Assembly: GCA_942492625.1 (NCBI GenBank) | Contig: CALOFM010000012.1 | Span: 1-64,000, forward strand | Reading direction: 5' to 3' | DNA from: Thiosymbion sp942492625 | Lineage (GTDB): Bacteria; Pseudomonadota; Gammaproteobacteria; Chromatiales; Chromatiaceae | DNA: 64,000 nucleotides | Shown here: positions 37,883 through 46,104 of the stretch, one piece after another | Numbering within the stretch: position 1 is the first letter of the stretch | How the letters are laid out: each line of letters begins with the position of its first letter | Translations under genes and position numbers: made by a program | Notes under the pieces: generated by a model | The model's input: only the letters and a program-made list of their open reading frames with translations | Databases searched by the model: none | What the model was told of the DNA's origin: nothing

Positions 37883-39382
37883 ATGAAATTCAATGTCAAA
37901 AGCGGCGACCTGGCCAAACAGAAGACGCACTGCCTGATCCTCGGCATATTCGAGAAAAACAGGCTGTCCGCGCCCGCCGAGCTCATCGACAAAGTAAGCG
38001 GCGGTCACTTGAGCGAGGTCCTGCGCAAAGGCGATCTGGACGGCGAGGCCGGCCGAACCCTGATGCTGTATGGCGTCCCCGGCCTGCGCTGCGAGCGGGT
38101 GCTACTGGTGGGCTGCGGCAAGCGCAAAGAGCTCGATCGCCGCAGCTATGGCAAGGCGGTGGCCGCTGCGGTTTCCTTGCTCAATGAGACCCGCACCACC
38201 GAGGCCCTTTGCACCATCCCCGAGCTGATTCCCGAGGGTATGGATCCGTACCAAAGGGTACGTGACGCCGTGACCATCAGCGCAGACAAAGTCTACCGTT
38301 ATGACCGTACCAAAGGTGAGAAGAAACCACCGAAGTTCCCGCTCAAGGTCTTCAACATCTGGATATCGGCGAGTCAGGACCTACGGAGCTCCGAGCAGGC
38401 TGTCCGGCATGGTACCGCTATCAGCCGAGGTGTCGGCTTGGCGAAGGATCTGGGCAACCTGCCCGGAAACATCTGTACCCCCGGCTATCTCGCCGATCAG
38501 GCGATCGCCCTGGGAAAGGAGTGCGCCAAGCTGCGGGTGGAGATCCTGGAAGAGAGCGATATGCAGGAGCTCGGCATGGGTGCCCTGCTCTCTGTTTCCC
38601 GCGGCAGCCGCCAACCCGCCAAGCTGATCGTCATGGAGTACCGGGGCGGCAGAAAGTCCGACAAACCGCTCTTGCTGGTCGGCAAGGGCCTCACCTTCGA
38701 CGCCGGCGGTATCTCCATCAAGCCCGCCCCCGACATGGACGAGATGAAATACGACATGTGCGGCGGAGCCAGCGTGTTCGGCGCCATGAAGGCGGCCACG
38801 GATCTCGAGCTGCCCATCAACCTCGTCGGCGTGGTCCCGGCGTCCGAGAACCTGCCAGACGGGGATGCGAACAAACCGGGGGACATAGTGACCAGCATGT
38901 CCGGCCAGACCATAGAGATACTGAATACGGATGCGGAAGGCCGGCTCATCCTGTGTGACGCCCTCACCTATTGCGAACGTTTCAAACCGGCTGCCGTCAT
39001 CGACATGGCAACCCTCACGGGCGCCTGCGTCGTCGCGCTCGGCAAGCACCCCTCCGGGTTGTTCACCCAGGACGAAAAGCTCGCCGCCGAGATCCTGGAG
39101 GCCGGAGAGTCCGCGGGTGACCGTACCTGGCGCATGCCGCTTTGGGACGAATACCAGGATGACCTCGCCAGCAATTTCGCCGACATGGCGAACGTCGGCA
39201 GCCGGTGGGGCGGTGCCATCACGGCCGCCTGCTTTCTGGCGCGCTTCACGAAGAAGTATCCTTGGGCGCATCTGGACATTGCGGGGATTGCCTGGCTAAG
39301 CGGGAAGGAGAAGGGCTCGACCGGACGCCCAGTGGCCTTGCTGAGCGAGCTGTTGCTCAACCGCAGCGGCGAGCGCAAGTGA
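37883..39382 (+). CDS. pepA: Leucyl aminopeptidase PepA
   Basis: 499 residues from ATG 37883 with GGAG at 37874-37877. The M17 catalytic domain shows the metal-binding and catalytic segments KGLTFDAGGISIKP, DEMKYDMCGGA and NTDAEGRLILCDAL, and the conserved MATLTGACVVALG. It removes N-terminal residues using two metal ions as a hexamer, and in some bacteria it also binds DNA. Its stop overlaps the GTG start of holC (GTGA). Confidence 0.97.
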   Translation: MKFNVKSGDLAKQKTHCLILGIFEKNRLSAPAELIDKVSGGHLSEVLRKGDLDGEAGRTLMLYGVPGLRCERVLLVGCGKRKELDRRSYGKAVAAAVSLLNETRTTEALCTIPELIPEGMDPYQRVRDAVTISADKVYRYDRTKGEKKPPKFPLKVFNIWISASQDLRSSEQAVRHGTAISRGVGLAKDLGNLPGNICTPGYLADQAIALGKECAKLRVEILEESDMQELGMGALLSVSRGSRQPAKLIVMEYRGGRKSDKPLLLVGKGLTFDAGGISIKPAPDMDEMKYDMCGGASVFGAMKAATDLELPINLVGVVPASENLPDGDANKPGDIVTSMSGQTIEILNTDAEGRLILCDALTYCERFKPAAVIDMATLTGACVVALGKHPSGLFTQDEKLAAEILEAGESAGDRTWRMPLWDEYQDDLASNFADMANVGSRWGGAITAACFLARFTKKYPWAHLDIAGIAWLSGKEKGSTGRPVALLSELLLNRSGERK

Positions 39383-39810
39383 CACGAATCGATTTCTACT
39401 CGCTGGAAGAGCAAAGCGGCGCAGACCGCTTTCTGCTCACTTGTCGGCTGGTGGAGCGCATCTACAGCGAGGGACACCGCATCCTGATCCACCTGCCGGA
39501 CGGCGCACAGGCAAATCATTTGGACCGTCTGCTCTGGACCTTTCGTCAACAGAGCTTTCTACCCCATGCGCTGGCAAAGGACGCCGACCGGGCGCTCACG
39601 CCCATACTCATCGATGAGGACGGCGATCCCGGCGATGAGCACCAGGTGCTCATCAACCTGGGCCTTTCGGTACCCACCTTCTTCGGAAGCTTCGAGCGCC
39701 TGTGCGAGCCGGTGGACCGGCACCCGGAAGTGCGCAGCGCAGGCCGGGAACGTTATGTCTACTACCGCGCTCGCGGTTATCCCCTGCACCACCACAAGAT
39801 CCGGCTGTAG
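39379..39810 (+). CDS. holC: DNA polymerase III chi subunit
   Basis: 143 residues from GTG 39379, which overlaps the pepA stop by four bases, so the genes are translationally coupled. The usual HolC features are RIDFYSL at the N-terminus, the ACRLVE-like CRLVERIYSEGHRILIHL, LLWTFRQQSFLPH and the INLG core. HolC links single-strand binding protein to the clamp loader through psi. In many relatives valS follows; here the next gene is the DsrC-like protein. Confidence 0.93.
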   Translation: MTRIDFYSLEEQSGADRFLLTCRLVERIYSEGHRILIHLPDGAQANHLDRLLWTFRQQSFLPHALAKDADRALTPILIDEDGDPGDEHQVLINLGLSVPTFFGSFERLCEPVDRHPEVRSAGRERYVYYRARGYPLHHHKIRL

Positions 39811-39811
39811 C

Positions 39812-39839
39812 TTGACTCCTGCAGATTGCCGTTTATGTT
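39812..39839 (+). promoter_or_regulatory. Candidate sigma-70 promoter for the DsrC-like gene
   Basis: TTGACT (39812-39817) and TATGTT (39834-39839) are separated by 16 bases and lie about 80 bases before the start of the DsrC-like gene. The -35 matches consensus in 5 of 6 positions and the -10 in 4 of 6. This is a prediction from pattern only. Confidence 0.4.
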
Positions 39840-39918
39840 TGCTGTACACCCATGAAATTTATGGGCGCATAAATGAGTACAGATAACACTCAGCATCACC
39901 ATTGGAGACCGAAAAGAA

Positions 39919-40263
39919 ATGCAAGAGCAGCAACCCCGTCAGGAGACCCAAGCCCACAAGCACGCGCTTCAGCTCGATCAGGATGGCTTTCTCCTCGATC
40001 CTCATTCATGGAACAAGCAAATGGCCCGCATGATCGCGGAGATGGACGAAATAGGGCCTCTCGGCCCGGACCATTGGTCGGTGATCTACTACGTGCGCGA
40101 GCATCACCTCACCTACGGCTCCCTGCCTCCCATGGCACAGGTGTGCCGTACCGCCCATCTGGGTCAATATGCGGTCCACTGGCTCTTCGGGGGTTGCCGC
40201 GGGGCTTGGCGCGTGGCCGGTCTGCCGAATCCCGGAGAAGAGGCCCTCACCTACATGCGCTGA
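39919..40263 (+). CDS. TusE/DsrC-family protein lacking both redox cysteines
   Basis: 114 residues. The family fold is clear from LQLDQDGFLLDPHSWNKQMA, DHWSVIYYVREHH and the near-terminal RVAGLPNPG. In DsrC and TusE the C-terminal arm ends ...C-x-x-AGLPKPTGC-V, with the penultimate Cys carrying sulfur and a second Cys about ten residues before it. Here the penultimate region is GEEALTYMR with no Cys, and the second position is Trp97. Cys76 and Cys93 remain, but at other positions. It cannot act as a normal sulfur-relay or DsrAB-trisulfide carrier. Cys-less relatives have been suggested to be regulatory. It follows pepA-holC with its own candidate promoter. Confidence 0.85.
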   Translation: MQEQQPRQETQAHKHALQLDQDGFLLDPHSWNKQMARMIAEMDEIGPLGPDHWSVIYYVREHHLTYGSLPPMAQVCRTAHLGQYAVHWLFGGCRGAWRVAGLPNPGEEALTYMR

Positions 40264-40299
40264 TACGGACGCGTGAAGAGCAGGAAGCATGTGCGGCAA

Positions 40300-42549
40300 T
40301 CACACGACCTCGAACGCCTCGACCCGCTGAAAGCCGCGGGGCAGCTTTCTCCCGCGCCTTCCCCTTTCTCCCTGGTACTCGTCCAGATCCGACGTTTTCA
40401 GTGTGAAATGGCGCTTCCCGGAGCGGATGGTCAGGCTTGCGCCTTCGAAGACGACGGTCAATGCCGTTACGTACTCCTCCCGCGCCTTGGCCTTGGCAGC
40501 CGGGATGCTGATAATCTTGTTGCCCTTGCCCCGCGCGAGCTCCGGCAGCTCGGAGACGGGAAACACCAGCATGTGTCCCATGTTGGTGACGGCCGCCAGC
40601 CGGTCGCTGCCGGTGTTCAGCACTGGTACCGGCGTCAGTACCTTGGCGCCCTTGGGTAGGGTCAACGCAGCCTTACCCGCCTTCGGCTTGGCGTACAGCG
40701 CCTCCAAGGTCACGATGAATCCGTAGCCCGCATCTGACGCCAGCAGGTACTTGGACTTGGACTCGCCCCCGAGCACCGCGACGAAATCCGCGCCCTTCGG
40801 CGGAGCGAGCCGCCCGGTCAAGGGCTCGCCCTGCCCCCGCGCCGACGGCAAGCTGTGCGCCTGCAGCGAGTAGCTGCGCCCCGTCGCGTCGAGAAAGACC
40901 ACCGGCTGGTTACTGCGCAGCCGGGCAGCGGCGAGGAACCGATCCCCCGCCTTGTAGCCCAACCCCGCGGGATCGATCTCGTGGCCCTTGGCCGAGCGCA
41001 CCCAGCCCTTCTCGGAGATGACCACGGTCACCGGCTCGCTGGGAGCCAGCTCTGTCTCGTCCAGGGCGGCTGCGGCGCTGCGCTCCACCAGGGGCGAGCG
41101 GCGATCGTCGCCGTACTTCTTCGCGTCCTTTTGAATCTCTTCGCGGATCAGCTTCTTGAGCAGCTTCTCGCTGCCCAGGGTCTTCTCCAGCCAGTCACGC
41201 TCCTTGGCCAGCGCCTCCTGCTCGGCACGGATCTTCATCTCCTCCAGCCGGGCGAGATGGCGCAGGCGGGTGTTCAGGACATACTCGGCCTGGACGTCCG
41301 TGAGCTCGAAGCGGGCCATGAGCACCGGCTTGGGCTCATCCTCGGTGCGGATGATGCGGATCACCTCGTCGATGTTGAGGAAGGCGATCAGCAGGCCTTC
41401 CAACAGGTGCAGGCGATCCAAGACCTTGTCGAGCCTGTGTTGCAGGCGGCGGCGGACGGTCTGGGTACGATAGCTGAGCCATTCGACCAGGATCTCGCGC
41501 AGGTTCATCACCCGCGGGCGACCGTTCAGCGCGATCATGTTCATGTTGACCCGGTAGTTGCGCTCCAGGTCCGTGGTCGCGAACAGGTGTGACATGAGGC
41601 GCTTCACGTCCACCCGATTCGAGCGAGGAACTATGACTAAACGGGTCGGGGACTCGTGATCGGACTCGTCCCGCAGGTCTTCGATCATGGGCAGCTTCTT
41701 GGCCTGCATCTGGTGCGCGATCTGCTCCATGATGCGGTTTCCAGAGACCTGATAGGGAAGCGAGGTGATGACGATGTCGCCCTGCTCCATCTCGTAACGG
41801 GCGCGCAGCTTGACGCTGCCGCCACCTGTCTCGTACATGCGCGCAAGCTCGACCGCCGGGGTGACGATCTCCGCCGCGGTCGGATAGTCCGGGGCGGGTA
41901 CGTGCTCCATCAGCTCCGCCACCGTGGCATTCGGGTGACTGAGCAGGTGGATGCATGCCTTGGCCACTTCCCGCAAGTTATGAGAAGGTACGTCTGTGGC
42001 CATGCCCACCGCGATACCGGTGGCACCGTTGAGCAGAAGATTGGGCAGGCGCGCCGGCAGGAGTTTGGGCTCCTCCAGGGTGCCGTCGAAGTTTGGCTGC
42101 CAGTCCACCGTGCCCTGCCCCACCTCGGCGAGCAGGACCTCCGCGTAGGGCGCCAGCCGCGACTCCGTGTAACGCATGGCGGCGAAGGACTTGGGCTCGT
42201 CCGGGGAGCCCCAGTTTCCCTGGCCGTCGATGAGCGGATAGCGGTAGGAGAAGGATTGGGCCATGAGCACCATGGCCTCGTAGCAAGCTGTATCGCCGTG
42301 CGGGTGGAACTTGCCCAGCACGTCGCCGACGGTGCGGGCGGACTTCTTGAACTTAGCCGTCGCCGCCAGCCCCAGCTCCGACATGGCGTAGAGGATGCGT
42401 CGTTGCACCGGCTTGAGGCCGTCGCCCACGTGGGGCAGCGCCCGGTCCAGGATGACGTACATGGAGTAATCCAGGTACGCCTTCTCGCTGAAGACCCGCA
42501 GCGGCATGCGCTCCAGACCTTCGGAGTTGTAGGTGGGGGTGTCTGTCAT
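40300..42549 (-). CDS. parC: DNA topoisomerase IV subunit A
   Basis: 749 residues, the usual ParC length. The catalytic region contains the QRRILYAM helix, and the active Tyr lies in the AAMRYTESRL segment. The quinolone-determining region reads HPHGDTACYEAMV, with Thr where E. coli has Ser80 and the Glu84 equivalent retained. The C-terminal beta-pinwheel repeats extend from about residue 500 (SEKGWVRSAKGHEI). It decatenates chromosomes with ParE, and parE is not adjacent. A natural Thr at this position is common and does not by itself indicate resistance. Confidence 0.97.
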   Translation of the reverse strand: MTDTPTYNSEGLERMPLRVFSEKAYLDYSMYVILDRALPHVGDGLKPVQRRILYAMSELGLAATAKFKKSARTVGDVLGKFHPHGDTACYEAMVLMAQSFSYRYPLIDGQGNWGSPDEPKSFAAMRYTESRLAPYAEVLLAEVGQGTVDWQPNFDGTLEEPKLLPARLPNLLLNGATGIAVGMATDVPSHNLREVAKACIHLLSHPNATVAELMEHVPAPDYPTAAEIVTPAVELARMYETGGGSVKLRARYEMEQGDIVITSLPYQVSGNRIMEQIAHQMQAKKLPMIEDLRDESDHESPTRLVIVPRSNRVDVKRLMSHLFATTDLERNYRVNMNMIALNGRPRVMNLREILVEWLSYRTQTVRRRLQHRLDKVLDRLHLLEGLLIAFLNIDEVIRIIRTEDEPKPVLMARFELTDVQAEYVLNTRLRHLARLEEMKIRAEQEALAKERDWLEKTLGSEKLLKKLIREEIQKDAKKYGDDRRSPLVERSAAAALDETELAPSEPVTVVISEKGWVRSAKGHEIDPAGLGYKAGDRFLAAARLRSNQPVVFLDATGRSYSLQAHSLPSARGQGEPLTGRLAPPKGADFVAVLGGESKSKYLLASDAGYGFIVTLEALYAKPKAGKAALTLPKGAKVLTPVPVLNTGSDRLAAVTNMGHMLVFPVSELPELARGKGNKIISIPAAKAKAREEYVTALTVVFEGASLTIRSGKRHFTLKTSDLDEYQGERGRRGRKLPRGFQRVEAFEVV

Positions 42550-42716
42550 GACTGATGCGCCGCTAGACTTCGATCAAGCCGGTCATCATGCGTCAATACA
42601 AGCTAGGAAATCTCAAATGCGGTGACTGGCGGGAGATTCCATGACTGCAGATTCCAGCCGACCGGAGGAAGAAGCTCGACCGCAGAGTCAGCGCAACGCG
42701 AATCTGATAAGCGTAT

Positions 42717-43271
42717 CTACCTGTCCGTCCGACGATAGATCTGATCCATCGTGACTCGGTATCCACGGAGTGGAGCGTCACTACACCCTTGGTGCAACAA
42801 AACCGTCTCCCACTGGTCTGTACGGCGGTAAATCTCTACCTGTCGATAGTCCCGGGAGACAAGCACGTACTCCTCCAGGCTATCCAAGTGTCGATAAAAC
42901 ATGAGCTTCTCGAAGCGATCCGTGCGCTCGGTGCTGTGCGAAAGGACCTCGATGACCAGGCAAGGATGCTCGCGGTAGTAAGTCTCGCGGTCCTTGGCGT
43001 CGCATGTCACCAATATGTCCGGGTAATAGAAGATCTCCTTCTCGTCCACCCGGATGCGGACCTTCATGTCCGAGATGAATGCCTGGCAGCGATCAGGCAA
43101 TCCCGTGTTAATTACGGTGAAGAGATTTCCCGCGATCAAGCCGTGCAGATCGCTTGCTCCAACCATGGCGTATAGCTCACCGTCCACGTACTCGTGGCGC
43201 ACCTGTCCGTCCTGCTCCTCGAAGAGGTAATCTTCGACGGAGATGAAGCTACCGGAACGTTGCAGTTGCAT
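42717..43271 (-). CDS. Uma2-family (DUF820) putative endonuclease
   Basis: 184 residues from ATG 43271 (ATG 43307 is an alternative). The PD-(D/E)xK-like fold of the Uma2 family is visible: SVEDYLFEEQDGQVRHEYVDGELYAM, then YYPDILVTCDAKD with the catalytic Asp, and LVIEVLSHSTERTDRFEKLMFYRHL with the Glu and Lys. Such genes are abundant in cyanobacteria and scattered elsewhere. Their targets are unknown, and many may be mobile or selfish. It is the last gene of a minus-strand run that also contains the phosphoesterase-NTPase and higA. Confidence 0.85.
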   Translation of the reverse strand: MQLQRSGSFISVEDYLFEEQDGQVRHEYVDGELYAMVGASDLHGLIAGNLFTVINTGLPDRCQAFISDMKVRIRVDEKEIFYYPDILVTCDAKDRETYYREHPCLVIEVLSHSTERTDRFEKLMFYRHLDSLEEYVLVSRDYRQVEIYRRTDQWETVLLHQGCSDAPLRGYRVTMDQIYRRTDR

Positions 43272-43381
43272 CGAGTGATTTCCTTTGACGATTGTCGAAG
43301 CGGACACAATCCAAGGTTAGAAAAACCAAAGGCTTGGCCGCAACCTGCTTTGCCGCTTGAAACAATGCCCATCCTTGCTCG

Positions 43382-45715
43382 CTATCGCGCGAGCCGTGGC
43401 CCGAACAACCGGGCAAGTCCGGAGAAAGACATCGAGACAGGCGGACTGATCCTCTCTGCCAGTTCGTCCCGCCGGCCGCAGACCTCCCACGCGGCTATCA
43501 GGGCGGCACAGAGCTCGTCCATAGCCTCGGCGGGGTCCACGGTCCGGGCGCCGGCCTCCTCCGCGTCCCGCTTATGGCGCTCGAAGTAGCCCAGGGACTT
43601 GGCGTCAAGATCAAGGCGCAGGCCGAGATGGGCGGCGGCACCGCGTCCGGCGATGAAGCGGGGATCGCGGAAGCGCCCGTGCAGCTCGCCGAAGGCGACG
43701 CCGAGACCGGCCAGGCTGAGCTTGGCACGGCGATTGTCCGGCGGTCCCGCCGCGGCCTGGTCGGCCAGGGACCAGCCGCCGAGCACGGCATTCACGGCGT
43801 AGTCACCGGAATTGCCGGCGGAAGTCGCCCACTCGTACCAGAAGCCGCGATCGTTGCCGACTTCGCCGATGAAGCTCTCCAAGACCTCGGCCCCGGCGCG
43901 CGGCTCATCGCACTTGCGATAGATACGGGCGAGATTCACCGCCAGGTTGGCGTCTCCGGGGTCTGCTCCCATCAACGCCCGGGCGATGCGGATGGCCGTC
44001 TCCGGGGCCTGATCGACGAAGTGCTCCGGCAGGCTGTAATCCCACTTGTGCAGCTCCGCCGCCCTCGCCGCCGGATCACTCGGCACACCCGTCGCATCGA
44101 AGTCGGCCCAGGCGGCGGCGATCAACGCGGCGTCCGCCTCGCTTAGCCCGCTCAATTGCTTTGTCCGATAGTCCGCGTGCCGGTACCACTCCAGCTTCGC
44201 GGCGCCCGAGGCGCGCCAGTCGGTGTCGCGGGCGCAGAGCAGCAGCCGCACGTTCGTGCGCCGGGCACGGTGCAGTTCCGCCGTTAGCTGGCGCAAGGGC
44301 TTGGCGGTGAGGTCCGCAGCATCGGTGGCGATCACCCAGGGGCCGTTCGGGAGCTGATCGAGCAGCTTGACCGAAAGGTTCCGGGTATCGTCCGCATGCC
44401 AGAGCAGATTCAGGTCCGGGTCCGCGGCGAGCATCGCCGCGACCGCCTGCCGCAGGACCATCGACTTGCCCTCGCCGCCGGGGCCGGTGAGCAGCAGGAC
44501 CAGGGGCTTCTCCTGGCCGCGGTACCCGGCAACCTGCCCGGCCAGCTCGTCCAGGATGGCGCGGCGCGGGAGCCTGGGACAGAGGGCGAAGGCCCAGTCG
44601 GGCTCGGCGCCGTCGAAGAAACGTTCCGCCTCCTCGGTGGTAATGTCGCGGCGCATGGCCTCCAAGCGCTCGCCGGTCAGCACCTCCCAGCCTTCCGGTA
44701 GGTTCCACGACGGTCTACAGGGCAGGCCCTTCTGGGAGGACTTCAGCGGCAGCGGATAGGTCCACCAGTCTGAGCCCGTCTCGCGCCGGTTCTCCGGGAA
44801 CCGCCCGGTCTCGACGGGCCAGTCGTAGTTGTCGGGATTCCAGAAGCGCGGGGAGACTCGCACCTGCTCGGCCGCCAGGTCGATCTCGCCCCACAGCAGG
44901 CCGTTGCGCCATGGCTCGTCGTCCCGAGCCTGGAAGGCAGCGCCGGACTGAAGCACCAGGAAGCCGAGACCGGCGCCGTCCTCCTGGCGACCTTCGGCTC
45001 TGTGCAGATGACCGTGCAGGTAGATGACGCGATGGTGGCCAAACAGGGCGCGCAGCCGCCCGGCTTGGTCCTCTTGCAGCCAGCCGAGCGGGTGGTGGCC
45101 GAGCACGAAGCGCACCTGGCAATCCTGGATCTTTTCGAGCGCGGACTCGGTCAGCTCGAATCCAGGCGTCAGCTTGCCCTGGTCCTTGTCGTCCTTCGAC
45201 AACCAAGCGGTATTGATTCCGACCGCACCGACCTGAATAACCCGAATGTTGATACACTCCGCATAGGCACCGTCGGGATCGCTGATCCAGTTGCCCGACA
45301 CGTCCGCTGGCGCCCTTTGGCGATAAGACTTGAAGCGAGGAAACAGGATCTCGCGTTTGGCCTTGCCCTCTGCGCTGGGATCGAAGAACCGGGTTCCAGC
45401 CGCCAGCGTCCCTTCCCGATCGAATGCGTCGGCCTTCGTACGATCCACGTCGTGGTTGCCAGGCACCGCGAGGATACGGCCGGGCCAGTCATCGCCGCCC
45501 AGCGCTTTTCTCAGAGGATCGAAGAAGTCTTTGCGAAAGCGGTTGTACTCGGCGTTGACGCCTTTGTTGGCGAGGTCCCCGGTGATGAAGACCAAGTCCG
45601 GGACGAAGCCTTTCGACACTTGGTCGGCGGCGTGCCCGACGATCTTGTCGAGCAACCGCTCTTGGGCGGTTCGGTCGCTCCCGATGTGAAAATCCGAGCA
45701 GTGCAGCCAGCGCAA
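43382..45715 (-). CDS. Calcineurin-like phosphoesterase fused to a STAND-like NTPase
   Basis: 777 residues from a TTG start supported by AGAGAGG about 8 bases upstream. The N-terminal metallophosphoesterase has the full motif set: CSDFHIG (residues 6-12), TGDLANKG (45-52), GNHDVD (86-91), GHHPLGW (206-212) and HGHLHRA (234-240). A linker leads to a P-loop NTPase with Walker A GPGGEGKS (411-418), Walker B-like WVIATDAAD (460-468) and a sensor strand LLLCARDTDW (491-500). The C-terminal 200 residues are helical and TPR-like (LAVNLARIYRKCDEPRAGAEVLESF). The layout of effector, NTPase and repeat sensor matches STAND immune proteins such as Avs, but the role is inference. It follows orphan higA by 44 bases. 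Confidence 0.85.
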   Translation of the reverse strand: MRWLHCSDFHIGSDRTAQERLLDKIVGHAADQVSKGFVPDLVFITGDLANKGVNAEYNRFRKDFFDPLRKALGGDDWPGRILAVPGNHDVDRTKADAFDREGTLAAGTRFFDPSAEGKAKREILFPRFKSYRQRAPADVSGNWISDPDGAYAECINIRVIQVGAVGINTAWLSKDDKDQGKLTPGFELTESALEKIQDCQVRFVLGHHPLGWLQEDQAGRLRALFGHHRVIYLHGHLHRAEGRQEDGAGLGFLVLQSGAAFQARDDEPWRNGLLWGEIDLAAEQVRVSPRFWNPDNYDWPVETGRFPENRRETGSDWWTYPLPLKSSQKGLPCRPSWNLPEGWEVLTGERLEAMRRDITTEEAERFFDGAEPDWAFALCPRLPRRAILDELAGQVAGYRGQEKPLVLLLTGPGGEGKSMVLRQAVAAMLAADPDLNLLWHADDTRNLSVKLLDQLPNGPWVIATDAADLTAKPLRQLTAELHRARRTNVRLLLCARDTDWRASGAAKLEWYRHADYRTKQLSGLSEADAALIAAAWADFDATGVPSDPAARAAELHKWDYSLPEHFVDQAPETAIRIARALMGADPGDANLAVNLARIYRKCDEPRAGAEVLESFIGEVGNDRGFWYEWATSAGNSGDYAVNAVLGGWSLADQAAAGPPDNRRAKLSLAGLGVAFGELHGRFRDPRFIAGRGAAAHLGLRLDLDAKSLGYFERHKRDAEEAGARTVDPAEAMDELCAALIAAWEVCGRRDELAERISPPVSMSFSGLARLFGPRLAR

Positions 45716-45759
45716 TGGAGCAATCCTCTCTTTAATTCTTTATCCCTTGGAGGGGCAAC

Positions 45760-46056
45760 TCACGCCGCCCTAGGTCTGACGTCCTGATCCAGCCGGTCAC
45801 CGAGGCGCTTGCGTGCCTCTTCGAGATCGTAGTCTGCCTGAAGCCCCATCCAGAATCCTTCCGAGGTCCCGAAATAGCGGGCCAGATGCAGGGCGGTGTC
45901 CGCGGTCACCGCACGATTTCCGTGAACGATCTCGTTGATGCGCCGTGGCGGCACGCCGATGTCCCGCGCGAGCCGGTTCTGACTGATGCCAAACGGGATC
46001 AGGAACTCTTCGAGCAGAACCTCGCCCGGGTGCACATGGTCCAGCGTTGCGGTCAT
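45760..46056 (-). CDS. higA: HigA-family antitoxin/regulator, toxin gene lost
   Basis: 98 residues. It is a typical HigA: HPGEVLLEEFLIPFGISQNRLARDIGVPPRRINEIVHG contains the Xre-type helix-turn-helix, followed by TADTALHLARYFGTSEGFWMGLQ. HigA proteins neutralise HigB mRNA interferases and repress their own operon. Here no full higB is present; only its last codons remain just upstream (46066-46104). The HigA protein itself looks intact. It lies upstream of the phosphoesterase-NTPase on the same strand and may now regulate that gene. Confidence 0.92.
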   Translation of the reverse strand: MTATLDHVHPGEVLLEEFLIPFGISQNRLARDIGVPPRRINEIVHGNRAVTADTALHLARYFGTSEGFWMGLQADYDLEEARKRLGDRLDQDVRPRAA

Positions 46057-46065
46057 TGTGTGTCC

Positions 46066-46104
46066 TCAGTGATCGTCTACTATCTCGACGTCGAGCGCAT
46101 CGTC
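46066..46104 (-). pseudogene. Last 12 codons of a lost higB toxin
   Basis: Directly after the metY stop, and in the same frame, the strand reads DDALDVEIVDDH and then TGA, nine bases before the higA start. HigB/RelE-type toxins paired with this HigA type typically end DGDAYDVEIVDYH (from family knowledge), and the normal higB-higA spacing is kept. The rest of higB, about 80 codons, is gone. The likeliest cause is a deletion that joined the 3' end of metY to the 3' end of higB. Confidence 0.65.

Noticed and set aside
42250..42400. Possible quinolone-resistance change in parC (Thr in the HPHGDTACYE motif)
   Set aside because: Thr at this position is a common natural residue in many bacteria, so the sequence alone does not indicate resistance.
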